Source: Bacteroidales bacterium
GTDB lineage: Bacteria; Bacteroidota; Bacteroidia; Bacteroidales; UBA10428
Assembly (NCBI GenBank): GCA_016930375.1
Contig: JAFGGU010000054.1
Span: forward strand, 52,895 to 116,894
Reading direction: 5' to 3'
DNA length: 64,000 bases
The notes beneath the pieces are model-generated. The model saw only the letters and a program-made list of their open reading frames with translations, made no database searches and had not been told where the DNA came from. Positions within the stretch are counted from its first letter, which is position 1. Each line of letters begins with the position of its first letter. Positions 28,079 to 36,295 of the stretch are shown one piece after another. The position numbers and the translations under genes are program-made.

Positions 28079-29644
28079 ATGAATCGTAACGCCTTAGTAT
28101 CCCTGGTACGCAATTATACCCAAAAAACCTGGGATATTGTTGTTATTGGCGGCGGGGCAACGGGTGCAGGCATAGCACTTGATGCTGCTTCGCGTGGTTT
28201 CAACACACTCCTTCTGGAACAGGAGGATTTTGGCAAAGGAACTTCCAGCAGAAGCACCAAGTTAATTCATGGTGGCGTCAGGTACCTGGCCCAGGGTGAT
28301 CTCGTTCTGGTTATTGAAGCGCTGAAAGAAAGGGGATTGATCTTGAAAAACGCTCCGCATCTCACCTTCAACCAGGAGTTTGTTATACCTGTCTATACCT
28401 GGTGGGAAGTGCTGATGTATGCCGTGGGATTGAAGTTTTATGACCTGCTTGCAGGCAGGTTAAGTCTGGGAAAATCAAGATATATAGGCCGGGAAGAAAC
28501 CCTGAAACGTTTGCCCAATTTACAGGCAAGGGGACTCAAAGGCGGAATCGTATACCACGATGGACAGTTTGATGATTCCAGGTTGTTGATCACCCTGATC
28601 AGGACAGTACTGGAAAAAGGCGGAGTGGCTTTGAACTATTGTAAAGTGAGTGGATTATTGAAAAGCGAAGACGGCAAAGTCAGCGGTGTAACCGCCAGGG
28701 ATATTGAAACAGGCCAGAAACTCAGGATCAATAGCAGGGTAGTTATCAATGCCACAGGAGTTTTTACCGACGATATCCTCAGAATGGACCAGTCAGTTAT
28801 GGAGCGCACCATCCGGCCCAGTCAGGGTGTGCATGTTGTGCTTGACCAAAGATTCCTGCAGGGGAAATCAGCCATCATGATACCGAAGACAGATGATGGC
28901 CGCGTTCTGTTTGCCATTCCATGGTATGATAAAGTGGTGGTAGGCACAACAGATACGCCTATTGATACGATCAGCCTGGAACCGACAGCCCTGGAAGAGG
29001 AAATCAACTTTATTCTTCGTACTGCCGGCAGATACCTGGTTGTTGCCCCCCAGAGAAAGGACATTCTTTCCGTCTATGCAGGTTTGCGTCCGCTGGCTGC
29101 CCATCCGAATGATCCCACAGCCACGCGTGAAATTTCACGCCGGCATAAGATCAGTATTGCGCATTCCGGTCTGGTTACCGTTGAAGGTGGAAAATGGACC
29201 ACTTACAGACGCATGGCGCAGGATGCCATTGATAAAGTCATGAAGGCCGGAATGCTCGAGAAGAAAGACTGTGTCACCTCAAACCTTCCCGTATATGGCA
29301 TTGGGGATGGTTATCTCAAGAAAGATCGTTATCATATATACGGTATTCATGCTGATGAGATCAAAACACTGGTTCATCAGGATCCTGATATGGGCAAAGC
29401 CATGCATCCGGATTTACCTTACAACCGGGCGGAGATCATCTGGATATGTAGGAATGAAATGCCCCGAAAGCTGGAGGATGTCCTGGCAAGAAGAACGCGG
29501 GCCCTGCTTTTGGACGCCAGGGCCAGTAAAGACATCGCTCCTGATGTGGCAGCGATTATGGCGAAAGAGTTAGAGTTGGATGAGGCATGGGCCAAGCAAC
29601 AGATCGAGGAGTACAATGCTTTAGTAGAGAAATATATATGCTGA
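28079..29644 (+). CDS. glpD: FAD-dependent glycerol-3-phosphate dehydrogenase
   Basis: 521 residues. The FAD-binding motif is VVIGGGATGAGIALDAASRGF (about 21-41), followed by the family signature KLIHGGVRYLAQGD. The C-terminal region matches the all-helical cap of aerobic GlpD. It oxidises glycerol-3-phosphate to dihydroxyacetone phosphate at the cytoplasmic membrane and passes electrons to quinone. It heads glpD-glpK-glpF, a complete glycerol uptake route. Its TGA stop (29642-29644) is within the first unit of an octamer repeat array that fills the spacer to glpK. Confidence 0.95.
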   Translation: MNRNALVSLVRNYTQKTWDIVVIGGGATGAGIALDAASRGFNTLLLEQEDFGKGTSSRSTKLIHGGVRYLAQGDLVLVIEALKERGLILKNAPHLTFNQEFVIPVYTWWEVLMYAVGLKFYDLLAGRLSLGKSRYIGREETLKRLPNLQARGLKGGIVYHDGQFDDSRLLITLIRTVLEKGGVALNYCKVSGLLKSEDGKVSGVTARDIETGQKLRINSRVVINATGVFTDDILRMDQSVMERTIRPSQGVHVVLDQRFLQGKSAIMIPKTDDGRVLFAIPWYDKVVVGTTDTPIDTISLEPTALEEEINFILRTAGRYLVVAPQRKDILSVYAGLRPLAAHPNDPTATREISRRHKISIAHSGLVTVEGGKWTTYRRMAQDAIDKVMKAGMLEKKDCVTSNLPVYGIGDGYLKKDRYHIYGIHADEIKTLVHQDPDMGKAMHPDLPYNRAEIIWICRNEMPRKLEDVLARRTRALLLDARASKDIAPDVAAIMAKELELDEAWAKQQIEEYNALVEKYIC

Positions 29645-29727
29645 TAACCTGCAAGCCTAATAACCTCATCACCTCATCACCTAATTACCTAATTACCTAA
29701 TTACCGAAAAGCCTAATAACCTAATAC
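29641..29727. repeat. Octamer array filling the glpD-glpK spacer (CTAATTAC family)
   Basis: Ten to eleven units in strict 8-bp register, all but one beginning CT: CTGATAAC, CTGCAAGC, CTAATAAC, CTCATCAC twice, CTAATTAC three times, CGAAAAGC, CTAATAAC. The array contains the glpD stop and runs up to the glpK ATG (29728), so the glpK leader contains no Shine-Dalgarno and is entirely repeat. Confidence 0.92.
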
Positions 29728-31233
29728 ATGGAAGAATATATCCTCGCCTTAGATCAGGGCACTACCAGTTCCCGTGCCATTGTTTTCAACCATCAGGGGA
29801 TTCCGGTGGCAACAGCCCAGAAAGAATTCACGCAGATTTACCCGCAGCCCGGCTGGGTTGAGCATGATGCGGGTGAGATATGGTCAACACAGGCCGGTGT
29901 GGCGCAGGAGGCCATTACCAGGGCAGGCATTGACAGTTCGCAAATTGCCGCCATAGGAATTACCAACCAGCGCGAAACTACTGTTGTATGGAATAAGCTG
30001 ACCGGGAAACCGGTTTACAATGCCATTGTATGGCAGGACCGCCGTACATCCGCGTATTGCGACCACATGAAGCAGGCCGGTCGCGGTACGCGCATTCAAC
30101 AGAAAACCGGTCTCATCATTGATGCCTATTTCTCCGCCACCAAAATAAACTGGATCCTGGATCACGTTGAGGGAGCCCGGCAGCTTGCCAAAGAAGGACA
30201 CCTGGCTTTCGGGACCATTGACACCTGGCTGATATGGAACCTGAGCCAGGGCAAACTGCATATCACAGACGTATCCAATGCTTCCCGGACCATGCTGTTC
30301 AATATCCATACCCTGGAGTGGGATAAGGAGCTACTTGAGCTGTTTGACATCCCGCATAGCATTTTACCGGAAGTCAGATCCTCGAGTGAGGTTTTCGGCA
30401 AGACTTCAGGCTTGTTTTCATCTCCCATACCCATAGCAGGCATTGCGGGTGATCAGCAGGCTGCCTTGTTCGGTCAGCTCTGCATCAATCCGGGTATGGT
30501 TAAAAATACGTATGGAACCGGGTGTTTTATGGTGATGAATACGGGGGATAAGCCCATCGTATCCGGCAATAACCTGCTGACTACCATTGCCTGGAAAGTC
30601 AATAACCAGGTCAGTTATGCCCTGGAGGGAAGTATTTTCATCGCAGGTGCCGTTGTGCAGTGGCTGCGTGACAGTCTGGGCATCATCCGGAAATCTTCTG
30701 ACATTGAAAAACTTGCCGCCAAGGTGAAGGACAGTGAAGGAGTTTATTTCATACCAGCCTTTGCCGGCCTGGGGGCACCACACTGGAATCAGCATGCCAG
30801 GGGCACGCTGGTAGGGCTTACCCGCGGATCTACTGCTGCGCATATTGCGCGTGCCGCACTCGACAGTATAGCTTTTCAGACTCTGGAAGTATTGCAAGCT
30901 ATGGAGGCTGATTCCGGAATAAAAATAAAAGAGCTTCGGGTTGATGGCGGAGCCACGGTTAACAATCTGCTCATGCAATTCCAGTGTGATCTCATCGGCA
31001 CCCGTCTTGTCCGTCCTAAAATCACTGAAACCACTGCGTTGGGAGCGGCATACCTGGCCGGACTGGCTGTTGGGTACTGGCAAAATATCGCTGATATGGA
31101 GCACCAGTGGCAACTCGACCGTGATTTCAAACCGCAAATGACCCAGGAGCAAATCCACAGTCTGGTTCACGGCTGGAACAGGGCGGTGAAAGCAGCAATT
31201 GCCTGGGCTTCCGACGACATTCACAATTCATAA
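29728..31233 (+). CDS. glpK: Glycerol kinase
   Basis: 501 residues, the usual length. [15 protein letters not shown] (5-19) is the phosphate-binding loop, [14 protein letters not shown] and [13 protein letters not shown] are glycerol-kinase signatures, and [16 protein letters not shown] lies near the C-terminus. It phosphorylates imported glycerol with ATP to sn-glycerol-3-phosphate, the substrate of GlpD. The spacers on both sides consist of short repeats, so translation may depend on read-through within one messenger. Confidence 0.96.
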   Translation: MEEYILALDQGTTSSRAIVFNHQGIPVATAQKEFTQIYPQPGWVEHDAGEIWSTQAGVAQEAITRAGIDSSQIAAIGITNQRETTVVWNKLTGKPVYNAIVWQDRRTSAYCDHMKQAGRGTRIQQKTGLIIDAYFSATKINWILDHVEGARQLAKEGHLAFGTIDTWLIWNLSQGKLHITDVSNASRTMLFNIHTLEWDKELLELFDIPHSILPEVRSSSEVFGKTSGLFSSPIPIAGIAGDQQAALFGQLCINPGMVKNTYGTGCFMVMNTGDKPIVSGNNLLTTIAWKVNNQVSYALEGSIFIAGAVVQWLRDSLGIIRKSSDIEKLAAKVKDSEGVYFIPAFAGLGAPHWNQHARGTLVGLTRGSTAAHIARAALDSIAFQTLEVLQAMEADSGIKIKELRVDGGATVNNLLMQFQCDLIGTRLVRPKITETTALGAAYLAGLAVGYWQNIADMEHQWQLDRDFKPQMTQEQIHSLVHGWNRAVKAAIAWASDDIHNS

Positions 31234-31262
31234 TACCTAATTCATAATTCATAATTTCATTT
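31224..31262. repeat. Short AATTCATA array between glpK and glpF
   Basis: AATTCATA recurs (AATTCATA, ATACCT, AATTCATA, ATTCATA, ATTTCAT) from inside the last codons of glpK (stop 31231-31233) to the glpF start at 31263. Register is mostly 7-8 bp but less regular than in the other arrays. The complementary strand reads ATGAATT repeats, which I recall as common low-complexity spacers in this phylum. Confidence 0.75.
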
Positions 31263-31997
31263 ATGACTCCATTTATAGCAGAACTGATCGGTACCGCCAT
31301 TATCCTCGTTTTTGGAGGAGGCGTGGTGGCCAATGTATTGTTGAACAAAACCAAGGGAAATAGCAGCGGCTGGATTGTGATCACCTTCGGATGGGCCGTG
31401 GGCGTCTATACCGGTGTGCTGATCTCAGCCCAGTACAGCGGTGCACATTTGAATCCTGCGATTACCATTGCCCTGGCGGTAGTTGGCAAGTTCCCGGCTT
31501 CCAAGGTTGCATCCTATATACTGGCGCAATTATTAGGGGCCATGTTTGGATCTTTACTTGTTTGGATAGGCTATCGCAAGCATTTCGAAGCGACTGACGA
31601 TGCCGGTGCCATGCAGGCTGTTTTCTGCACTGCACCCAATATCAGAAGTTATTTTGATAATGTGCTGACCGAGGTGATCGGAACTTTCGTGCTCACGCTG
31701 GCCGTACTTTACATGGCTGCACCCGATGTGGGACTGGGAGCACTGAATGCATTGCCTGTTGCCCTGGTAGTACTGGGTCTGGGCCTTTCCATGGGAGGTC
31801 CCACCGGTTATGCCATTAATCCCGCACGTGATCTGGGTCCCCGAATTGTTCATTTCCTCCTGCCCATTAAACCCAAAGCCGGTTTTGATCTCAATTACGC
31901 ATGGGTTCCTATTGCAGGTCCCACCATCGGAGGTTTACTGGCTGCACTGTTTTATTTATGGGTTCCGGTTATCGGGCAACTTTTAAAGGGATCCTGA
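31263..31997 (+). CDS. glpF: Glycerol facilitator, MIP/aquaporin family
   Basis: 244 residues with six predicted membrane helices. The two pore motifs are SGAHLNPAIT and YAINPARDLGPR. The Asp after the second NPAR is characteristic of glycerol facilitators rather than water channels. It lets glycerol diffuse through the cytoplasmic membrane, with GlpK trapping it as the phosphate. It ends about 50 bp before the GH26 gene. Confidence 0.94.
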   Translation: MTPFIAELIGTAIILVFGGGVVANVLLNKTKGNSSGWIVITFGWAVGVYTGVLISAQYSGAHLNPAITIALAVVGKFPASKVASYILAQLLGAMFGSLLVWIGYRKHFEATDDAGAMQAVFCTAPNIRSYFDNVLTEVIGTFVLTLAVLYMAAPDVGLGALNALPVALVVLGLGLSMGGPTGYAINPARDLGPRIVHFLLPIKPKAGFDLNYAWVPIAGPTIGGLLAALFYLWVPVIGQLLKGS

Positions 31998-32047
31998 GTG
32001 TATTTTTTACGCTTACTCGACTGACATACTATTTAAAACCTGATCCA

Positions 32048-33139
32048 ATGAAAGCATTTCTTTCAACCCTGATATTTGTCTGTATACTTACCTGCCATGT
32101 TCAAGCCGGGATCTCCTCACCCGCAGATCCCCAAGCTACACCCGAAGCCATTAAACTTTTCCAGCGTTTGATGGACCTGCAGAAGAAAGGCGTTATGTAC
32201 GGACACCAGGATGACCTGATGTACGGTTATACATGGTGGTATGAGAAAGACCGTTCCGATATCAAAGACCTCACGGGAGATTATCCCGCGGTGGCTGGAT
32301 TTGAACTCGGTCACCTGGAACTGGGTCTCGAACGCAGTCTCGATTCTGTTTCCTTTGACCAGATCAGGGAACAAATCAGGATTTTCCACAAGCGAAATGG
32401 TGTTATCACCATCAGCTGGCATCTTGATAATCCCCTGACCGGTAAATCCGCCTGGGACGTTAGTTCGAAATTGGTAGTAAAATCAATTCTTCCCGGCGGC
32501 GAAAAACACGCACTGTTCAATACCTGGATGGACCGCCTGGCATCCTACTTCCTGACACTTAAAGACGACAACGGCGTACTGATCCCCTTTATCTTCCGCC
32601 CGTGGCATGAGCATTCCGGTAGTTTTTTCTGGTGGGGAAAGAATCTGTGTACTGAGGATGAATATATTCAACTCTGGCATTACACCGTTAATTACCTGCG
32701 CAGTAAGGGACTGCACAACATATTGTATGCTTACAATACGGACCGTGTGCTTACCGTGAAGGAATATCTTGAAGGTTACCCGGGAGATGAATTCATCGAT
32801 ATGTTCTCACTGGATATGTATGACCGGGGGCCCCAGTACTTTGGTGAGCTTGATAACGCCCTAGCATTTATTTCCGGAACAGCGCAGGTCCGGAACAAAC
32901 TCTGTGCCTTAAGTGAATGTGGCGGTGCAGACATTACATGGTATTCGGAATCGCTGTTGAATGTGCTTAAAAAGTATCCTGTATCTTATGTCCTCAACTG
33001 GAGGAATACCTATAATCCAAAGGCCGTTCCGGAGATCACCCCCTATTCCACCCCATCGGGGAAAAATGAACAGTATAAAGCCGACTTCCTGAAGTTCTAC
33101 AACGATCCGCATACGTTGTTTCTTAAGGATATTCAATAG
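32048..33139 (+). CDS. Glycoside hydrolase family 26 (beta-mannanase-like)
   Basis: 363 residues; ATG 32048 was chosen because a signal peptide (to about HVQAG) follows directly, while a longer frame overlaps glpF. Glu188 in RPWHEHSG is the predicted acid/base, Glu290 in LSECGGAD the predicted nucleophile, and the family's FFWWG follows the first. GH26 enzymes of this size are mostly beta-1,4-mannanases or mannobiosidases. Following glpF on the same strand looks accidental; no other mannan gene is adjacent. The transcript runs into a REP-like cluster. Confidence 0.9.
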   Translation: MKAFLSTLIFVCILTCHVQAGISSPADPQATPEAIKLFQRLMDLQKKGVMYGHQDDLMYGYTWWYEKDRSDIKDLTGDYPAVAGFELGHLELGLERSLDSVSFDQIREQIRIFHKRNGVITISWHLDNPLTGKSAWDVSSKLVVKSILPGGEKHALFNTWMDRLASYFLTLKDDNGVLIPFIFRPWHEHSGSFFWWGKNLCTEDEYIQLWHYTVNYLRSKGLHNILYAYNTDRVLTVKEYLEGYPGDEFIDMFSLDMYDRGPQYFGELDNALAFISGTAQVRNKLCALSECGGADITWYSESLLNVLKKYPVSYVLNWRNTYNPKAVPEITPYSTPSGKNEQYKADFLKFYNDPHTLFLKDIQ

Positions 33140-33157
33140 AGAAAAGAATTCTTGCTG

Positions 33158-33385
33158 AAATAATAATTCAACCTCTACAAGGTTGTGAGTATTATGATCA
33201 CGTCCTTCTACAATAATTCAACCTCTACAAGGTTGAGAATAGAATGATCACGCCTTGCTACAATAATTCAACCTCTACAAGGTTGATCATGATAATAAAT
33301 TACTGTTTTATATCCTCGTAGAGGGTAAATTATTGTAGAAAACACGGCGTATAGAATTTAACAACCTTGTAGAGGTTGAATTATT
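33158..33385. repeat. REP-like palindrome cluster: three direct and two inverted copies
   Basis: The core is the small hairpin CAACCT-CTACA-AGGTTG, preceded by CTACAATAATT. Direct copies (33158-33185, 33208-33235, 33258-33285) are exactly 50 bp apart, and their intervening 22-bp segments share ATGATCACG. Inverted copies are at 33311-33338 (23 of 28 bases matching) and 33362-33385 (24 of 24 over the core). The cluster nearly fills the 273-bp gap between the convergent GH26 and histidine-kinase genes. It may act as a terminator for both sides or be a BIME-type mobile repeat. Confidence 0.88.
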
Positions 33386-33412
33386 TGAGGTTGTGAACTA
33401 ACTTTATATCAA

Positions 33413-34762
33413 TTATGCATTCGGAAAACGCAATGTAAAAACCGTTTCCCCTGGTTTGGATCTTACCGAAATGCTGCCGCCATGCACCCGCATGATCTGA
33501 CGACTCAGGCTGAGACCAATGCCTGAACCCTCTTCTTTCGTCGTGAAAAAAGGAACGAAGATGCTTCCGGCGGCCTCCTCAGGAATGCCGGCACCATTGT
33601 CGCGCACTTCAATAAACCGTTCATCATGATCTGTTCTGGCCACCAGTTGAATTTTCGGATCCTGGGCATCCTTTAAGGCATATACAGCATTGTTCACCAG
33701 GTTGATCAAAACCTGCTCCAAAAGTTTTTCGTCCGCATTCAGGTTCACAAAACCGGCCTGGATGTTCACCATCAGCTTTATGCCCTGACTTTCCAATTCA
33801 TGACCGGTTAACGCGGTGATGCGGTTAAACAACTCCTCAACCGAAAGGTAAGTGAATGCCGGTTTATGAATCCGCGTAAGGCTTCGGTAGGATTGCACAA
33901 AACCAATGAGCCCTTTGTTTCTTTTTTCAATGGAATGCAATCCTTCGAGGGCATTCCTAAGGATTGTCTCATCCAGCTCCTTTACATCTCTCTGTTTTCC
34001 GTCTGATTCAAACAATTTTATGATGGTATTGGTGAGGGAATTCACAGGCGTCACCGAATTCATGATTTCATGTGTCAATACACGGATCAATTTCTGCCAG
34101 GCATCCAGTTCCTCCTCTTCCAGTTCATGCTGAATATTCTGAACCGAAACGAGCCTGATCCTTTTGCCCTGCAGCCTGAATTCCGCAGCCTTCAAAGACA
34201 GTCCAACGGTTTCATTGTTCACGGAAATCCTGAGTAGTTTCTGATAGCCGGGCTTCATTTTTTGCAGAAGTTCCGGCAGTTGCGGAGAAACAACCTGCAA
34301 AGCAGAAATATTCTGCAGGGTTTTAATTCCCAGGAGCTTTTTAAAAGCAGCGTTTATAATTTCAATGTCGCCTGATTCGCTGAATGTAAGAATTCCCGCT
34401 CCTGTGTGGTCAATAATACCCCTGAAATACTGCCGGTCCGTTTCCCGGTCGACCTCCACCTTTCGGATGATCCCGATGATTTCGTTGTAGAGACGATCAA
34501 GATCCTCAAATGACTTGCCCTTCCCCTTGTGGGTTCGAACAGCATCGAGGTATCTTAGCGACTCTAAAAAAGTTCCCAGCGTACGGTTGGTTTTAGTAAC
34601 ATAATAAATAAGTGCAGCAACCAGAAGCAACCAGATCAGCACGAAAGTGAACCTTGCCACCATCAGACCTTCCCTGGAAAATGACCAGACGACCAGCATT
34701 CCGGAAATCGCAACCAGAATGACAAGGATGATAACCCTTATCAGGAACCTTTTAAATATCAT
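33413..34762 (-). CDS. Membrane sensor histidine kinase with PAS domain (NtrB-like)
   Basis: 449 residues. Two membrane helices (about 8-27 and 37-55) enclose only a very short outside loop, so the signal is probably sensed in the membrane or cytoplasm. A PAS-like domain (about 115-225) is followed by a phosphoacceptor region LTHEIMNSVTPVNSL, N-box QVLINLVNNAVYAL, DNGAGIPEE and GSGIGLSLSRQI. It overlaps the end of the sigma-54 response regulator gene by 11 bp, so the pair is co-translated and cognate. Confidence 0.92.
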   Translation of the reverse strand: MIFKRFLIRVIILVILVAISGMLVVWSFSREGLMVARFTFVLIWLLLVAALIYYVTKTNRTLGTFLESLRYLDAVRTHKGKGKSFEDLDRLYNEIIGIIRKVEVDRETDRQYFRGIIDHTGAGILTFSESGDIEIINAAFKKLLGIKTLQNISALQVVSPQLPELLQKMKPGYQKLLRISVNNETVGLSLKAAEFRLQGKRIRLVSVQNIQHELEEEELDAWQKLIRVLTHEIMNSVTPVNSLTNTIIKLFESDGKQRDVKELDETILRNALEGLHSIEKRNKGLIGFVQSYRSLTRIHKPAFTYLSVEELFNRITALTGHELESQGIKLMVNIQAGFVNLNADEKLLEQVLINLVNNAVYALKDAQDPKIQLVARTDHDERFIEVRDNGAGIPEEAAGSIFVPFFTTKEEGSGIGLSLSRQIMRVHGGSISVRSKPGETVFTLRFPNA

Positions 34763-36122
34763 ACTTCCTGAGTTTATAATACAAGGCCCTCCTCGAAATT
34801 CCCAGATCCTTCACAGCTCTTGTAATATTGCCCCTGTACCTGTCAATGGCTTTTCTGATGGCCTCTTTTTCCAATGTTTCAAGATCCAGGATATCTGTCA
34901 GGGATTCTTTGAACCGTGCACGCGCTCCGGAAAAAAAATCCTCCACATGAAGTAATTTACCCTCTCCAAGGATCACGGCCTTTTCCGCCATATGTTGCAA
35001 TTCACGGACATTTCCCGGCCAGTTGTATTGCATCAGTTTATCCATGGCACCCTTGTCGGTTTTCGGCACGGGCTTACCATATTTTGAGGCATACTTTTCA
35101 AGAAAAAAATTCATCAGCAAAGGAATATCCTCCTGCCTTTCGCGCAGAGGAGGAATTTCCAATTGTATGGTATTGATCCTGTACAAAAGATCTTCCCTGA
35201 ACTCTCCCTGATCAGCAAGTTCATACACCGGCCGGTTTGTTGCGGATATCAAACGGATGTCAACAGCAATGGGCCGGTTGGATCCTATGCGGGTAACCTT
35301 GCGGCTCTGCAGGGTAGTCAGCAGCTTCGACTGAAGCGAGGAAGAAAGATTGCCAATTTCATCCAGGAAAAGGGTGCCGCCGCTGGCTATCTCGAACCTT
35401 CCGGGCCGGTCTTCTCTTGCATCGGTGAAAGCTCCCTTTATATGCCCGAACAGTTCGCTCTCAAACAAGGTGCTGCTTAATGAACCCAGGTCAACGCTAA
35501 TAAATACCTCCCTGGAACGGGCCGATCGCTTGTGAATTTCCCGTGCGATCACTTCCTTGCCCGTGCCATTTTCACCCAGGATCAGAACACTGGCATCTGT
35601 GGATGCCACTTTGTCGATGGTTCTGAAGACAGATTCCATGGCCTGTGAACTGCCCATGAAGAAATCATACTGGTGATCGATCTTCTCACTGAGGTGTTTC
35701 TGTTTCTGACGTAAGGAGTTTATTTCCAGCTTTGAACGATGTAATTCCCATGCCCTTAAAACAGCCGCCAGCAATTTGTCATCATCCCAGGGTTTTTCAA
35801 TGAAGTCCGCAGCACCCTGCTGGATAGCCTTGACTGCCAATTCAATTCCGGCATAGGCGGTAATAAAAATTACCGAAACGGCAGGATCAACCGCCAGGAT
35901 CTTATTCATCCAGTAAATGCCTTCATTGCCGGTGTTAATCCCAGCCTTGAAGTTCATATCGAGAATGATGATATCAAAGCTCTCCTTTGACATAAGGCCG
36001 GGTATCATATCAGGTTTCTTCTCGGTAACTACCGTCTCGAAATAACCTGAAAGCTGAAGTCTTAAGGCAACCAGGATTTCCTCATTGTCATCGACGATAA
36101 GGATTTTGGCTTTTTTCTTCAT
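34752..36122 (-). CDS. NtrC-family sigma-54-dependent response regulator
   Basis: 456 residues from ATG 36122, where KKKAKILIVDDNEE starts the receiver domain; a longer frame adds eight unlikely residues. The phosphoacceptor is the Asp in IIILDMNFK. The AAA+ domain has Walker A GENGTGKE and the sigma-54 contact loop in variant form GAFTDA (Gly to Asp at position 5). A Fis-type helix-turn-helix ends the protein (DLGISRRALYYKL). It should activate sigma-54 promoters, most simply the divergent FtsX-like gene, upstream of which an inverted repeat and a weak -24/-12 match occur. Confidence 0.92.
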   Translation of the reverse strand: MKKKAKILIVDDNEEILVALRLQLSGYFETVVTEKKPDMIPGLMSKESFDIIILDMNFKAGINTGNEGIYWMNKILAVDPAVSVIFITAYAGIELAVKAIQQGAADFIEKPWDDDKLLAAVLRAWELHRSKLEINSLRQKQKHLSEKIDHQYDFFMGSSQAMESVFRTIDKVASTDASVLILGENGTGKEVIAREIHKRSARSREVFISVDLGSLSSTLFESELFGHIKGAFTDAREDRPGRFEIASGGTLFLDEIGNLSSSLQSKLLTTLQSRKVTRIGSNRPIAVDIRLISATNRPVYELADQGEFREDLLYRINTIQLEIPPLRERQEDIPLLMNFFLEKYASKYGKPVPKTDKGAMDKLMQYNWPGNVRELQHMAEKAVILGEGKLLHVEDFFSGARARFKESLTDILDLETLEKEAIRKAIDRYRGNITRAVKDLGISRRALYYKLRKYDI

Positions 36123-36159
36123 TGGGTGAGTAGTGAGTTCAAACAAAACTATTAAATAT

Positions 36160-36197
36160 TGTGCAAATCTGCTCCCGAACTGTGAAAGATTTGCACA
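36160..36197. promoter_or_regulatory. Perfect 11-bp inverted repeat, candidate binding site of the NtrC-type regulator
   Basis: TGTGCAAATCT (36160-36170) and AGATTTGCACA (36187-36197) are exact reverse complements 16 bp apart. They lie in the divergent spacer about 55-90 bp upstream of a possible sigma-54 promoter, where enhancer sites of such activators are expected. The assignment is by position and symmetry only. Confidence 0.5.
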
Positions 36198-36250
36198 CTT
36201 TTCCCATCATACCAGCACTCTTCTTCCTCATAATCTGCAATTTAAATGAA

Positions 36251-36266
36251 TGGCATGACTATTGGC
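36251..36266 (+). promoter_or_regulatory. Possible sigma-54 (-24/-12) promoter for the FtsX-like gene
   Basis: TGGCATGACTATTGGC matches the consensus TGGCACG-N4-TTGC well at -24. At -12 it has GG where GC is expected; a GC is present one base further, making the spacing 1 bp long. It lies 30 bp upstream of the chosen ATG (36296). The imperfect -12 element lowers confidence. Confidence 0.35.
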
Positions 36267-36295
36267 TGTTAGCCGTAAACGCAAAACTTATCACC

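Noticed and set aside
31127..31384. Minus-strand open frame with repeated [12 protein letters not shown] peptide
   Set aside because: It is the translation of the AATTCATA repeat plus the antisense of glpK and glpF.
33158..33385. Possible CRISPR array because of equal repeats with regular spacing
   Set aside because: Only three direct copies, the intervening segments are similar to each other instead of unique, inverted copies follow, and no cas gene is present.
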